Below, piece by piece: positions 7,751 to 16,400 of a DNA stretch of 64,000 bases. Every line of letters begins with the position of its first letter. Positions within the stretch are counted from its first letter, which is position 1. The stretch lies in the NCBI GenBank assembly GCA_963666765.1, contig OY762933.1, forward strand, positions 558,001 through 622,000, read 5' to 3'. The notes beneath the pieces are model-generated. The model did not search any database. It was given only the letters and a program-made list of their open reading frames with translations, and was not told the DNA's origin. This DNA comes from Foliamicus sp963666765 (lineage in GTDB: Bacteria; Pseudomonadota; Gammaproteobacteria; Steroidobacterales; Foliamicaceae). A program made the position numbers and the translations under genes.

Positions 7751-8503
7751 TCAGTTCACCAGGCCGCGTTCGCGCAGCATTCCCATCAGGGCCGGGACGT
7801 CTTCAACCACAACGCCCTTCTGCCGCTGTGCCGGCGGCTCGTATGAGACCGCCTTCAGCGCCGGTGGCGCGGATGGCGCAAGATCATCGGCCGACAGCGT
7901 TTCCAGCGGCTTGCTCCGGGCTTTCATGATGTCCGGCAGCTTGATGTAGCGGGGCTCATTGAGGCGCAGGTCGGTGGTGATCACCGCCGGCAACCGGATC
8001 TCCAGGGTCTCCAGGCCGGCGTCCACCTCTCGGGTCACCCGGGCCGTGTCGCCGTTCAGCTTGACCTCGGATGCGAAGGTGGCCTGCGGGCGCCCCCACA
8101 GCGTCGCGACCATCTGGCCGGTCTGGTTGCAGTCGTCGTCGATGGCCTGCTTGCCCATGATGACGATGTCCGGTTCCTCGCGCCGTATCACCTCCAGCAG
8201 GATGCCGGCAGCCGCCAGCGGCTGCACTTCGCCTTCGCACCTGACCAGCAGGGCCCGGTCGGCGCCCATGGCCAGCCCGGTGCGAAGCTGTTGCTGGCAT
8301 TCGTCGCCGCCGATCGTTACCGCGAGGATTTCACCGGCCTCGCCGCGCTCGCGCATGCGCAGGGCTTCCTCAAGCGCGATCTCGTCGAAGGGATTGACGC
8401 TCATCTTCAGGCCCTCGACAGCCATGCCGCTGCCGTCGGGCTTAACGCGCACGCGGACGTTGTAGTCCACGACTCGCTTGAGCGTAACCAGTATCTTGCG
8501 CAT
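7751..8503 (-). CDS. etfB: Electron transfer flavoprotein, beta subunit
   Basis: The 250-residue protein shows the EtfB pattern: MRKILVTLKRVVDYNVRVRV at the start, SVNPFDEIALEEALRMRE, the AMP-site region GKQAIDDDCNQTGQMVA, and LRLNEPRYIKLPDIMKARSKP near the C-terminus (the recognition loop used to dock dehydrogenases). ATG at 8503 is the only sensible start. It is the first gene of a minus-strand operon running to 2759. The 136 bp upstream hold the promoter region and a short tandem repeat. Confidence 0.95.
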   Translation of the reverse strand: MRKILVTLKRVVDYNVRVRVKPDGSGMAVEGLKMSVNPFDEIALEEALRMRERGEAGEILAVTIGGDECQQQLRTGLAMGADRALLVRCEGEVQPLAAAGILLEVIRREEPDIVIMGKQAIDDDCNQTGQMVATLWGRPQATFASEVKLNGDTARVTREVDAGLETLEIRLPAVITTDLRLNEPRYIKLPDIMKARSKPLETLSADDLAPSAPPALKAVSYEPPAQRQKGVVVEDVPALMGMLRERGLVN

Positions 8504-8560
8504 TCTTCCGCGGAAACTCTGTAGCCGTTACGGAATGGCAAATTCTACCCCGCCCGTGGC

Positions 8561-8588
8561 GTATGGCACTAGGTGTATGGCACTAGGT
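8561..8588. repeat. Two tandem copies of a 14 bp sequence
   Basis: GTATGGCACTAGGT occurs twice head to tail in the intergenic space between divergent genes (etfB and a membrane protein). It could be a regulator site or a slipped duplication; nothing else in the window matches it. Confidence 0.6.
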
Positions 8589-8645
8589 AGGCATTGGCTA
8601 AATTGGACGTTAGACTATGCGCCGGACTAATGGAGGGGAATGCTC

Positions 8646-9389
8646 ATGACTGGAGCTGAAGGCGATCTCGGCCACACGATCTGGCTGATTCTTCACCTGG
8701 TGCTGTTTGCTTACTGGCTGGGTGGCGACATCGGCGTGTTTTATTCCACGCGAATGATTCTCAACCGCTCGAACACGCCCGACCAAAGATTCATGGCGTC
8801 GCGCATCATGCTGTGGATCGACCTGTTGCCGCGGCTGTGCCTGAGCATGATGCTGACCGTAGGGGGGATCCTCTCGGAATACGTGGGCGTATCGCATCCG
8901 CCTTGGCAATACGCAATGATCGTCGTGCTGGGTCCGGTCTGGTTTACCGTGCTGCTGATCATGCATTTCAAGCACAACGCCAGCTTCATGCCGACGCTGA
9001 CCAAGCTGGACCTGTGGTTCCGCTGGTTTCTGATTTTCGCCATCGTGGTCTCCGTGTGGTGGTCCGTTTCGACCGGACGGCTGGATGACGCGCCCTGGCT
9101 TGCGCCCAAGCTGATCATCTTTGCGCTCCTGGTTCTGTGCGGCGTCATGATTCGGCTCTTCATCCCCGGGTTCATTGCCGGCGTCAGAGCGCTGAGCCAG
9201 GGCTCCATAACCGAGGAGCAGGACGACGCGATGAAGCGCAGCATCCATCGCGTGCGTCCCTGGGTGTTCGGGATCTGGGCCGGACTGATCGTGGAGGCCT
9301 TCCTCGGCATCTACAAGCCCGGCGCGCCGGAAACCGTGGGCAACCTCATGAATGCCATTCAGGGGATAGCCGCTCCGCTGTTCGGGTAG
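8646..9389 (+). CDS. Four-to-six-helix conserved membrane protein
   Basis: ATG at 8646 is preferred over 8640 because the GGAGG site then has normal spacing. The 247-residue product has hydrophobic helices near residues 12-30, 55-75, 85-105, 125-145, 155-175 and 205-225. The first helix reads LHLVLFAYWLGGDIGVFYS. The protein at 26246-26911 has a matching first helix (IHIAVLGYWLGAEFVINS) and a matching end (...YKPG versus ...LKPG), so the two are paralogues of one uncharacterised family. Conserved histidines in helices could bind heme, as in CopD-like proteins, but I cannot show this. The stop codon is immediately followed by the MITE. Confidence 0.7.
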   Translation: MTGAEGDLGHTIWLILHLVLFAYWLGGDIGVFYSTRMILNRSNTPDQRFMASRIMLWIDLLPRLCLSMMLTVGGILSEYVGVSHPPWQYAMIVVLGPVWFTVLLIMHFKHNASFMPTLTKLDLWFRWFLIFAIVVSVWWSVSTGRLDDAPWLAPKLIIFALLVLCGVMIRLFIPGFIAGVRALSQGSITEEQDDAMKRSIHRVRPWVFGIWAGLIVEAFLGIYKPGAPETVGNLMNAIQGIAAPLFG

Positions 9390-9653
9390 GGCCTGTTAAC
9401 GCTATGCGCTGCCGCTCTGTTGCGTCTGTCACGGCGCCAATCAAGGCGCGAGGAGCGACGTTTGGTGATTCCAAATGAGCGAGTCGCAACGCCGAGTGGC
9501 GGTGTGACAGACTCAACCCGAAGGGCCGGGGCTGTTTTCCCGCCGGGCGGCGTTGCCGCGCGCTTGTGTGGGCCGGCCACACGGCGCTTGCGGCGCCTTG
9601 CCGGGCAAGAAAACAGCCCCGGCAGAGCGGCAGCGCATAGCGTTAACAGGCCC
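9389..9653. mobile_element. MITE with 31 bp perfect terminal inverted repeats and TA target duplication
   Basis: The element starts with GGGCCTGTTAACGCTATGCG at 9389 and continues in perfect inverted repeat to 9419; the matching arm is 9623-9653. TA flanks both ends (9387-9388 and 9654-9655), as expected for the IS630/Tc1-mariner type. Inside are further hairpins: GTCTGTCAC (9424) pairs with GTGACAGAC (9504), TTTGG pairs with CCAAA around 9460-9475, and CCGGGGCTGTTTTC (9526) pairs with GAAAACAGCCCCGG (9609). It has no coding capacity. It sits exactly between the stop codon of one gene, to which it supplies the final G of TAG, and the start of the next. Confidence 0.85.
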
Positions 9654-9657
9654 TAGA

Positions 9658-10212
9658 ATGCCGCAACCTCAATTGCCGCGGATCGCTCCGGAGGACATGC
9701 CGGAGCACATCCGGCAGGGATGGGAGCGATCCATGGCCCTGCGCGGGGACGCGACGTGGTTTGAGATCATGGCGCATGCGCCTGAACTGTACGACTGGTA
9801 CGGCGAGTTCTACGAACGCCTGTTCCATGGCGGCCGCGTGGAGCGGGTCATCAAGGAACTGGCCCGCCTGCGCCTGTCCACCACGCACGGCTGCCGGTTC
9901 TGCAACCAGGGCAACCGTCCGGACGCTCTGGCCGCGGGAGTGACCCAGGAACAGATCAATCAACTGGACGAATATGAAAACGGCCCGTTCTCCGAGCGGG
10001 AGCGGGCCGCTCTCGCCCTGGCCGATCAGATGGTGCTCACCAATCCTTCCGGCTCGCTGGATGAGGCGCTGCATGAGCGCCTCAAGCAGCATTTCAGTCC
10101 GGCGGAGATCATGGAGCTGGGCATGGTCATGGCGGTGCTGACCGGCATGGCCAAGATGCTGTTCACCTTCGACCTGGTGGAGAAAGAAGACTCCTGCCCA
10201 TTTCCTGCGTAA
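9658..10212 (+). CDS. Carboxymuconolactone decarboxylase / AhpD-like protein
   Basis: The 184-residue protein belongs to the CMD/AhpD family. A THGCRFCNQGN segment gives the CxxC motif of the redox-active AhpD-like branch, inside the usual helix after LARLRLSTTHGC. The family includes alkylhydroperoxidase partners and decarboxylases; CxxC members are usually thiol-dependent peroxidases or disulfide reductants. ATG at 9658 lies only two bases after the MITE's target TA. Its ribosome binding site, at best AACAGG, therefore lies in the MITE's terminal repeat, and the insertion may have changed how the gene is expressed. The open frame extends upstream through the MITE, but that part is not protein-like. 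Confidence 0.8.
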   Translation: MPQPQLPRIAPEDMPEHIRQGWERSMALRGDATWFEIMAHAPELYDWYGEFYERLFHGGRVERVIKELARLRLSTTHGCRFCNQGNRPDALAAGVTQEQINQLDEYENGPFSERERAALALADQMVLTNPSGSLDEALHERLKQHFSPAEIMELGMVMAVLTGMAKMLFTFDLVEKEDSCPFPA

Positions 10213-10219
10213 GTCCCGG

Positions 10220-10783
10220 CTAGAAGCTGGAGTCGGGCTCGGTAAGGAATTCCAGTTCTTCGGGGGTGGACTCGCGTCCCAGCGCTTCGTTACGGTGCGG
10301 GAAACGGCCGAAGCGTTCGATGATGACGAAGTGCTTGCGCGCCCAGTCCAGGTCCTCTCCGACGGGATCCAGGCGCTTGGCCATCAGCTTCATGCAGAGC
10401 CGCTGGTCGTTGAGGTCCTCGCTGTGCTCAAACGGCAGGTAGAGGAACTTTCGCATGTCCCTGCTCACGTCCTCCTCCAGGTCGCGCCCCATATCGATGG
10501 CTTGGCGGGCTATTTCCAGCGCCTTCGCGTCGGTCGCGAACGCTCGCGCATCATTGCGAAACAGGTTGCGCGGAAACTGGTCCAGCAACAGGCAGAGGGC
10601 CACGCAACCCGCACCGCTGTCTTGCCAATTGTCGTAGTCGCCATGTGCGGCGGCCTCGTAGTCGGCGAAGAAGCGCTCGCCTATCGTCCGGTCGAAATCG
10701 TCGCTCCTGGCGAACCACAGTTCCGGGCCGGAATCCTCGAACCAGAAACGAAGCAGTTCCTGGATTAAGACATTCTGACTCAA
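10220..10783 (-). CDS. DUF924 family protein
   Basis: The 187-residue all-helical protein matches DUF924. It has LLRFWFEDSGPELWFARSDDFDRTIGERF, then CVALCLLLDQFPRNLFRNDARAFATD, then FLYLPFEHSEDLNDQRL and HFVIIERFGRFPHRNEALGRESTPEE. The fold is TPR-like and no enzyme activity is established. It converges with the AhpD-like gene seven bases away. It is complete and of usual length. Confidence 0.85.
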   Translation of the reverse strand: MSQNVLIQELLRFWFEDSGPELWFARSDDFDRTIGERFFADYEAAAHGDYDNWQDSGAGCVALCLLLDQFPRNLFRNDARAFATDAKALEIARQAIDMGRDLEEDVSRDMRKFLYLPFEHSEDLNDQRLCMKLMAKRLDPVGEDLDWARKHFVIIERFGRFPHRNEALGRESTPEELEFLTEPDSSF

Positions 10784-10820
10784 GCTCTTGTCCTGGTTCA
10801 GCGAGTACGCAAGGAAATCA

Positions 10821-10920
10821 CGGGAGAAAGGCGTCTTCCCGGAGCCGAGGGCATCCCGCCTTCGTGGAGGGCGGGACGCCGTGAGGGCAGTGTCGTGGGG
10901 GTCATGCCCCCACTCCCGGG
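10821..10920. repeat. REP-like compound palindrome, copy 4
   Basis: This is the longest version: CGGGAG at the left pairs with CTCCCG at the right. Inside are GGCATCCCGCC and GGGCGGGACGCC, and a separate TGGGGG-tcatg-CCCCCA hairpin. It fills almost all of the gap between the DUF924 gene and the reductase stop codon, where it could act as a terminator or an mRNA stabiliser. Confidence 0.6.
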
Positions 10921-10922
10921 CC

Positions 10923-11942
10923 TTAAGCGAATTGCACCAGCGCCTTGCCCACGTTCTTGCCGTGCATCAGCCGGCAGAACGCATCGGGCGCCTTTTCGAT
11001 GCCTTTGGCGATGTCCTCGCGGTAGCGGATCCGTCCCTCCTGAAGCCAGCGGGTGCAGGCGCGGAGAAAGTCCTGCTGCTTGTCTTCGTGGTCGTAGACC
11101 ACCAGTCCTCGCACGGTCGCTCGGGCCATGACCAGCGGGATCAGGCTGGGACCCGGCGGCGGCGGCCCGGTATTGTTGTAGCCGCTCATCATGCCGCACA
11201 GCACGACCCTCGCGCCCTGGGCAAGATTGGCCATTGCCGCGGTCAGGACTTCGCCGCCGACATTGTCGAAATAGATATCGATGCCCTCCGGGCACGCCGC
11301 CTTCAGCTTCTCGCCGAGGTCGCCGGTCTTGTAATCGACACATTCCGCAAAGCCGAACTCGTCCTTGACGATGGCGCACTTCTCCGGCCCGCCGGCGATG
11401 CCTACCGCCCGGCAGCCGGCAATGCGCGCCAGTTGCCCCACCATGCTGCCGACGGGGCCGCATGCCGCCGACACGAGCACGGTCTCGCCCGGCATCGGTT
11501 CGCCCAGGTGCAGGAGTCCAGCCCAGGCCGTCAGCCCCGGCATGCCCAGTATTCCTATTCCCGTACTGACGGGCGCGGCGTCGGGATCAAGCTTCCGCAG
11601 GTCGATGGCGCCGGTGCTCAGCCCGTATTCCCGCCAGCCGTTGGAGCAGACCGCGATGTCGCCGGGAGCGAAGTCCGGGTGGCGGGATTCGACCACCTGC
11701 GCCACCGTGCGGCCCGGCATGACATCGCCCGGGCTGACCTTCTCGGCATAGAGGTGGCGCCCCGAAATGACCCCACGCAGGTACGGATCCAGCGAAAGGT
11801 AGAGCGTGCGCGAGAGGAATTCCCCGTCCGCGGGTTGCGGCACCGGTCCTTCGGCCAGTTCGAAGTCGGAAGTCTCGGGTACGCCTTCCGGGTAGCGGCG
11901 GAGCAATACCTGCCGCTGCGTTTCCGGGATGGTCGGGCTCAA
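10923..11942 (-). CDS. NADP-dependent medium-chain oxidoreductase (prostaglandin/alkenal reductase type)
   Basis: The 339-residue protein is a zinc-free medium-chain dehydrogenase/reductase. The N-terminal GroES-like half has LYLSLDPYLRGVISG, and the Rossmann half has ETVLVSAACGPVGSMVGQLARIAGCRAVGIAG (AAxGxxG-type loop), DIYFDNVGGEVL and the family mark CGMMSGYN. Relatives reduce alpha,beta-unsaturated aldehydes and ketones with NADPH in the cytoplasm. The only start in the right place is TTG at 11942, overlapping the peroxiredoxin stop as TTGA, so the two genes are coupled. Both could serve in detoxifying lipid-peroxidation products. Confidence 0.88.
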   Translation of the reverse strand: MSPTIPETQRQVLLRRYPEGVPETSDFELAEGPVPQPADGEFLSRTLYLSLDPYLRGVISGRHLYAEKVSPGDVMPGRTVAQVVESRHPDFAPGDIAVCSNGWREYGLSTGAIDLRKLDPDAAPVSTGIGILGMPGLTAWAGLLHLGEPMPGETVLVSAACGPVGSMVGQLARIAGCRAVGIAGGPEKCAIVKDEFGFAECVDYKTGDLGEKLKAACPEGIDIYFDNVGGEVLTAAMANLAQGARVVLCGMMSGYNNTGPPPPGPSLIPLVMARATVRGLVVYDHEDKQQDFLRACTRWLQEGRIRYREDIAKGIEKAPDAFCRLMHGKNVGKALVQFA

Positions 11943-12421
11943 AGCTGTTCTAGTGCGGCTTCGGCCGAGGAACAGCTCAGTCCCCCGCCTTCCTCGACAT
12001 TCAGCTCCGTGACGACCCCGTCCTCAACAACGATGGAAAATCGCTGGCCGCGTGTTCCCATGCCGAACCCGGAAGCATCCAGCTCCAGGCCCAGGGCCCG
12101 CGTGTAATCGCCATTGCCGTCGGCCAGCATCATGACCGTGTCGCCTGCGCCTGCGGAACGCCCCCAGGCGTCCATTACAAACACATCGTTGACCGCCATG
12201 CAGGCGATCTGGTCCACTCCCTTGCCCTGCAGGGCATCGGCGTTGTTGATGTAGCCTGGCAGGTGCTCGTTGGAGCAGGTGGGCGTAAATGCGCCGGGTA
12301 CGGAAAAAAGAACAACTTTCCTGCCCTTGAACAACTCGTCGGTAGTGACCCGACCGGGGCGGCCGTCGGTCATGACGCCGAACCCGCCTTCGGGCATTGC
12401 CTGGCCTTTCTCAATACTCAT
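11939..12421 (-). CDS. Peroxiredoxin-5-type peroxiredoxin
   Basis: With ATG at 12421 the product has 160 residues, normal for the atypical peroxiredoxin-5/hybrid branch. The peroxidatic motif is PGAFTPTCSNEHLPGY, and FGMGTRGQRFSIVVEDG is the usual late strand and turn. SCSSAEAALEQL at the C-terminus carries a cysteine in the place often seen in this branch. The enzyme should reduce hydroperoxides with glutathione or a thioredoxin-like partner. The longer open frame up to 12661 overlaps the divergent ATPase gene and is not protein-like. Confidence 0.9.
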   Translation of the reverse strand: MSIEKGQAMPEGGFGVMTDGRPGRVTTDELFKGRKVVLFSVPGAFTPTCSNEHLPGYINNADALQGKGVDQIACMAVNDVFVMDAWGRSAGAGDTVMMLADGNGDYTRALGLELDASGFGMGTRGQRFSIVVEDGVVTELNVEEGGGLSCSSAEAALEQL

Positions 12422-12542
12422 TGCTGATCCTCCCGGAAACCGAAAAAGAAGCGACATTCTAATCCAGCGAACCGGCGACGAAGCAGGCGGCAACGCCAAT
12501 TCCGATTGCCGTCGCGTGCTCGCCACGGCATACAATCGCGCC

Positions 12543-13391
12543 ATGCGAATGTCGGCCGAAGAGTTTCGTAAAGCGCCGCGCAAGGCTGTCACCTTGATGG
12601 GCATGTCCGGCGTGGGCAAGACGGTGCTCGCCAACCGCCTGCCGGCGACCCGCTGGTTCATCTATTCCGGCGACTACCGTATCGGCACCCAGTACCTGCG
12701 CGAGCCGATACTCGACAACATCAAGCTGCGGGCCATGGAAGTGCCGTTTCTGCGCGACCTGCTTCGCAGCGACTCCATCTACATCGAAAGCAACATCACC
12801 GTGCACAACCTTCGGCCCATCTCCACGTTTTTGGGCAAGCTGGGCGATCCCGATCGCGGCGGGCTCTCGATCGCGGAGTTTCGCCGGCGCCAGGAACTGC
12901 ATCATGACGCGGAAGTACAGGCGATGCGCGACGTGGCGCCGTTTATCGAGAAGGCCGAGCGCATCTACGGCTACATGCACTTTGTGAATGACGCGGGCGG
13001 CAGCATTTGCGAACTGGGGGATTCGCGCGCGCTGGAGACACTGATCGACAACACCGTGATTCTTTATATCAAGGCATCGGCCGCGGACGAGGAAAAGCTG
13101 GTGGAGCGCGCCCGCAAGGCGCCCAAGCCCATGTATTACTCCCCCGAATTTCTGCAGAGATCTTTGCCGGAATTCCTGAGGGAACGCAATCTTGACGACG
13201 TCGCCAGGGCCGCGCCCGACGATTTCACGCTATGGGCCTTCCCGCGATTGATCGCCCACCGCCGGCCCCTGTATGCCGCTCTGGCCAGAGAGCACGGCTA
13301 CACGGTGTCCGCGCGCGACGCTCAGGACATCCGAACTGAAGCCGACTTCGTGGAACTGGTGGCGGACGCCATTCGCGCCGGCGGCGTTTAG
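12543..13391 (+). CDS. P-loop ATPase of unknown function
   Basis: The 282-residue protein starts with a Walker A motif GMSGVGKT (about residues 20-27), in the context KAVTLMGMSGVGKTVLANRL. A conserved FIYSGDYRIGTQYL follows it closely, as in small nucleotide or kinase-like ATPases. No Walker B is certain. It has no signal peptide or membrane segments. ATG at 12543 is chosen because the frame upstream runs antisense through the peroxiredoxin gene. It is transcribed divergently from that gene. I do not recognise a named function; it may be a phosphotransferase-like protein. Confidence 0.7.
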   Translation: MRMSAEEFRKAPRKAVTLMGMSGVGKTVLANRLPATRWFIYSGDYRIGTQYLREPILDNIKLRAMEVPFLRDLLRSDSIYIESNITVHNLRPISTFLGKLGDPDRGGLSIAEFRRRQELHHDAEVQAMRDVAPFIEKAERIYGYMHFVNDAGGSICELGDSRALETLIDNTVILYIKASAADEEKLVERARKAPKPMYYSPEFLQRSLPEFLRERNLDDVARAAPDDFTLWAFPRLIAHRRPLYAALAREHGYTVSARDAQDIRTEADFVELVADAIRAGGV

Positions 13392-13431
13392 CCGCCGGTC
13401 ACCGAACGCCGCGAGCGTTTGTTCACGTGTT

Positions 13432-13459
13432 GAGGGCGGGACGCCCTCGTTCCCGGAGG
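13432..13459. repeat. REP-like palindrome, half copy 5
   Basis: GAGGGCGGGACGCCCTCG followed by TTCCCGGAG matches the right half of copy 1 at 631-687. It ends directly at the stop codon of the TonB receptor gene, between convergent genes. I saw no copy to the right of this point. Confidence 0.6.
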
Positions 13460-16400
13460 CTAATCGTTGTCCTGGGTTACCCGAATCTGGAGGTAATAGT
13501 TGCGCCCGTACTCGATACCCTGGTGGGCGTCTGCAAAAAAGCCGAAATAACGATCCGCCAGCGGTGCTCGCTTGTCGAATAGGTTGTTAATTCCGAGGCG
13601 CAGCCGCCAATCCCGGTCAACCATGTCCCAGTTGTAGTCGAAGGTGGCGTTCCAGGTCGTTACCGAGGGAATCCAGTAGAGGCTGCCGTCGTCCAACGTC
13701 AGCGAGTTCTGGTAGAAATCTCCCAGGTTTCGCGCCGACAGGCCGACTCTGAACGGGTTGCGGCGCCATGAGAGGAACAGTGTCTGCCGGACCTTCTGGT
13801 TGCCGTCCTTCTGCAGGAGATCGGCAAACCCCGAGACGGGAATGCTGGCCGGAATTGTGCCCGCTTCCGTTGCGGCGACCAGTTCGGCAGCCCTGCCGCC
13901 GGGAACCTGCTCGAACTTGGTCAGGAAAGAGGCGAGGTAGGTCAGGCTGAAATCGCCGATGCCCGTTTCCACCGAATAACGCAGGCTGGCGTCCCAGCCC
14001 TTGAGCGTGCGTGTATCGAGGTTGACGTAGTTGTCGTCGATGTAGCGTATCAGGCCAGCAGGGCAAATCCCCGCGGCCTGGTAGACCGCCGCCTCATCAT
14101 CGCTGAGTGTGTCCGCCCCCTCACGCACGACCGCCGGGTTGGCGCTGAGGCTCCCGCAGTTGCCGGGGCCGTGTTCCAGGCGCGCCAGCAGGTCAAGCAC
14201 CGTGTGGTTTTCCTCGCCCAGCAGCCCGATCGTATCTTCCTTCTTGATTGACCACCAATCCAGCGTCAGGGTCAAAGTTTCCAGCGGTTGCACGACGATA
14301 CCGAAAGAATAGTTGTCGGAGCGCTCCGGCTCCAGCAGCTTGCTGCCCTGCGCAATGCGCTGGGTGCTGTTCCTGCAGTCCACAATATCCTGATCGGGAT
14401 CGCCCCCGACGTTCGCGGCAAACACGCAGGCGTAATCGTTCCGGGTGTTCTGACGCGCCACGATCACCTCGTTGATCGTGATCAGGTTCGGGGCGCGAAA
14501 TGCTTTCGACCAGGACCCGCGCAACAGCACGGACGGCGCGACTTGCCAGCCGATCGCGAATTTGGGTACCACCGTGCTGCCCACATCGGAGAAGTCCTCA
14601 TATCGCGCCGCCAGTTGAACGTTGATGTTGTTCATCAGCGGCAACTGCAGTTCCGTGAACACGGACGCGACGTTGCGGCTGCCGGAGTTGTCCGGCGTGG
14701 GGCTGGAGTTGACCACGTCCGATACATAGGGAAAGGTGTCACCCTGGAAATCCGTGAAAACGAAGGTCCCGTCCAACCGTGGGTCGCGATCATCCTCGAA
14801 GGTTTCGCGACGGAACTCCACTCCGGCCACACCTCCTGCCGGGCCCCAGGGAAGATCGAAAAGTTCCGGTGTGGACACCTGAAAATCGCCCATCGCAAGC
14901 GTGGTTTCGTTGTTCCGGTAAACATCCACCAGGGCGCGCTCGATGTTGCTGTTCACGCCGGCGCTGAAGGGGTTGTACGCTGCCGGAGTCGGATCCGAAA
15001 GCGCTTCCACCATCAACAGATTGGAAACGCGGTTTCTCGTCAGGTCATCCTTCTCGGCGCGGGACCACACGGCCGCGCCTTCCCAGTCCCACTTGCCCGC
15101 CGAGCCCCTCAAACCCGTCAGCAGGCGCACAACATTGCCGTCGTTTTCCACGATTCGGGGAAACTCGAGGAACCTGAGGTTGTCGATCTCCAGCTCCAGG
15201 CCTTCACAGGGCACCTGGCTCGGCAGATTCGGCAAGCGATTGGGCGATCCGCAAGGGCCGAAGGGGTTGTAATAGTTGTCGGCTGAAACCCGCAGCTTCA
15301 CCGTGCCGAAAGGCGCCGAAGCATGCCGGAAGAGGTGCGTGTCCGACATGTAGTACAGCAGTTCCGAGAAGCTCTCCATGCCGTTTTCGAACTCATGGTT
15401 GAGAAACAGGAACATGGTTCCCCGCTTGAGGTCGGAAGAAAGATCGCGGGTCTCGTTGATGTTGTGCCGGTAGATCGGATCGCCATCAATCGCGCCGCAG
15501 TTTCCATACCCGAGATCCCAGTCACAGTCCTCATGACCCTGGGGATACACCTGGAATTCGCCGATGGTGTCGGTGAGCACGTTGCGCAATCCGGTGCTGC
15601 GCGCACTCGCCAGCACGTCGAACTGACCGTAGAAAGAGTTGATGCTGTTGTTGCGAAAGCGCGTATCGCCTGCCCAGGGAGAGTCCTCCGGCACCCGCCG
15701 GCGGAAGTCCGCGTCGGCCCAGCGCTCATCTTCGTGCGCGCTGATTCGGTCGCGAGCGTAATAATTCGCCAGGACACCGACGCGTGTCCGTTCCCCGTTG
15801 AAGGAATCGCCCCATTCCAGGGCAACGCGCTGGGTATCCCGGCTGACATGGTCGTACGAGCCGTAACGCAGGTAAACCCGCAAATGATCGATGTCGTCCC
15901 TGACAACATAATTGACAACACCTGCAACTGCGTCCGCGCCATAGAGAGCCGATGCGCCGTCCTTGAGGATTTCCAGCCGGTCCATGCCGTAAATCGGAAT
16001 GGTCTGCGTATTGGCCGTGTTGACGGGGACGAAGCTACCTCCGACTTCCTCGGTCTGAAAGCTGGCGGCGTTCACGACACGGCGGCCGTTGAACAGCACC
16101 AGCGTATTACCGGTGCCCAGGCTGCGCAGATTGAAAGCGCCGATGTCGCCGCGGGCCGAATTGACGCCGCCGCTGATGTTCTCGGCTTCGTTGAAGAAGT
16201 TCTGGCCCTGCTCGGGGATGAACTGCATCAGGTCGTCGCCGGACTCCACGCCCGTTGCCTCGATTTCTTCCGCACCGATCACGGAAACGGGCAGTGCGCC
16301 GGTGATATTGGCGCCCTTGATGTGGCTGCCGGTGACGACGATTTCCTCGATTCCCTCCTCTTCGGCCTGGTCTTCCTGGACTTCCTGGGCCAGTCCGTTG

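Noticed and set aside
5978..7846. Long plus-strand open frame (about 622 codons) opposite sseA and etfA
   Set aside because: Antisense to two well-recognised genes, with shadow-type composition (Arg, His, Gln, Gly).
9553..9657. Upstream extension of the AhpD-like open frame
   Set aside because: It is translated MITE sequence; the family alignment starts at the ATG at 9658.
10788..12107. Plus-strand open frame (about 439 codons) over the reductase and peroxiredoxin
   Set aside because: Antisense to two conserved enzymes; its start is made of the REP-like repeat.
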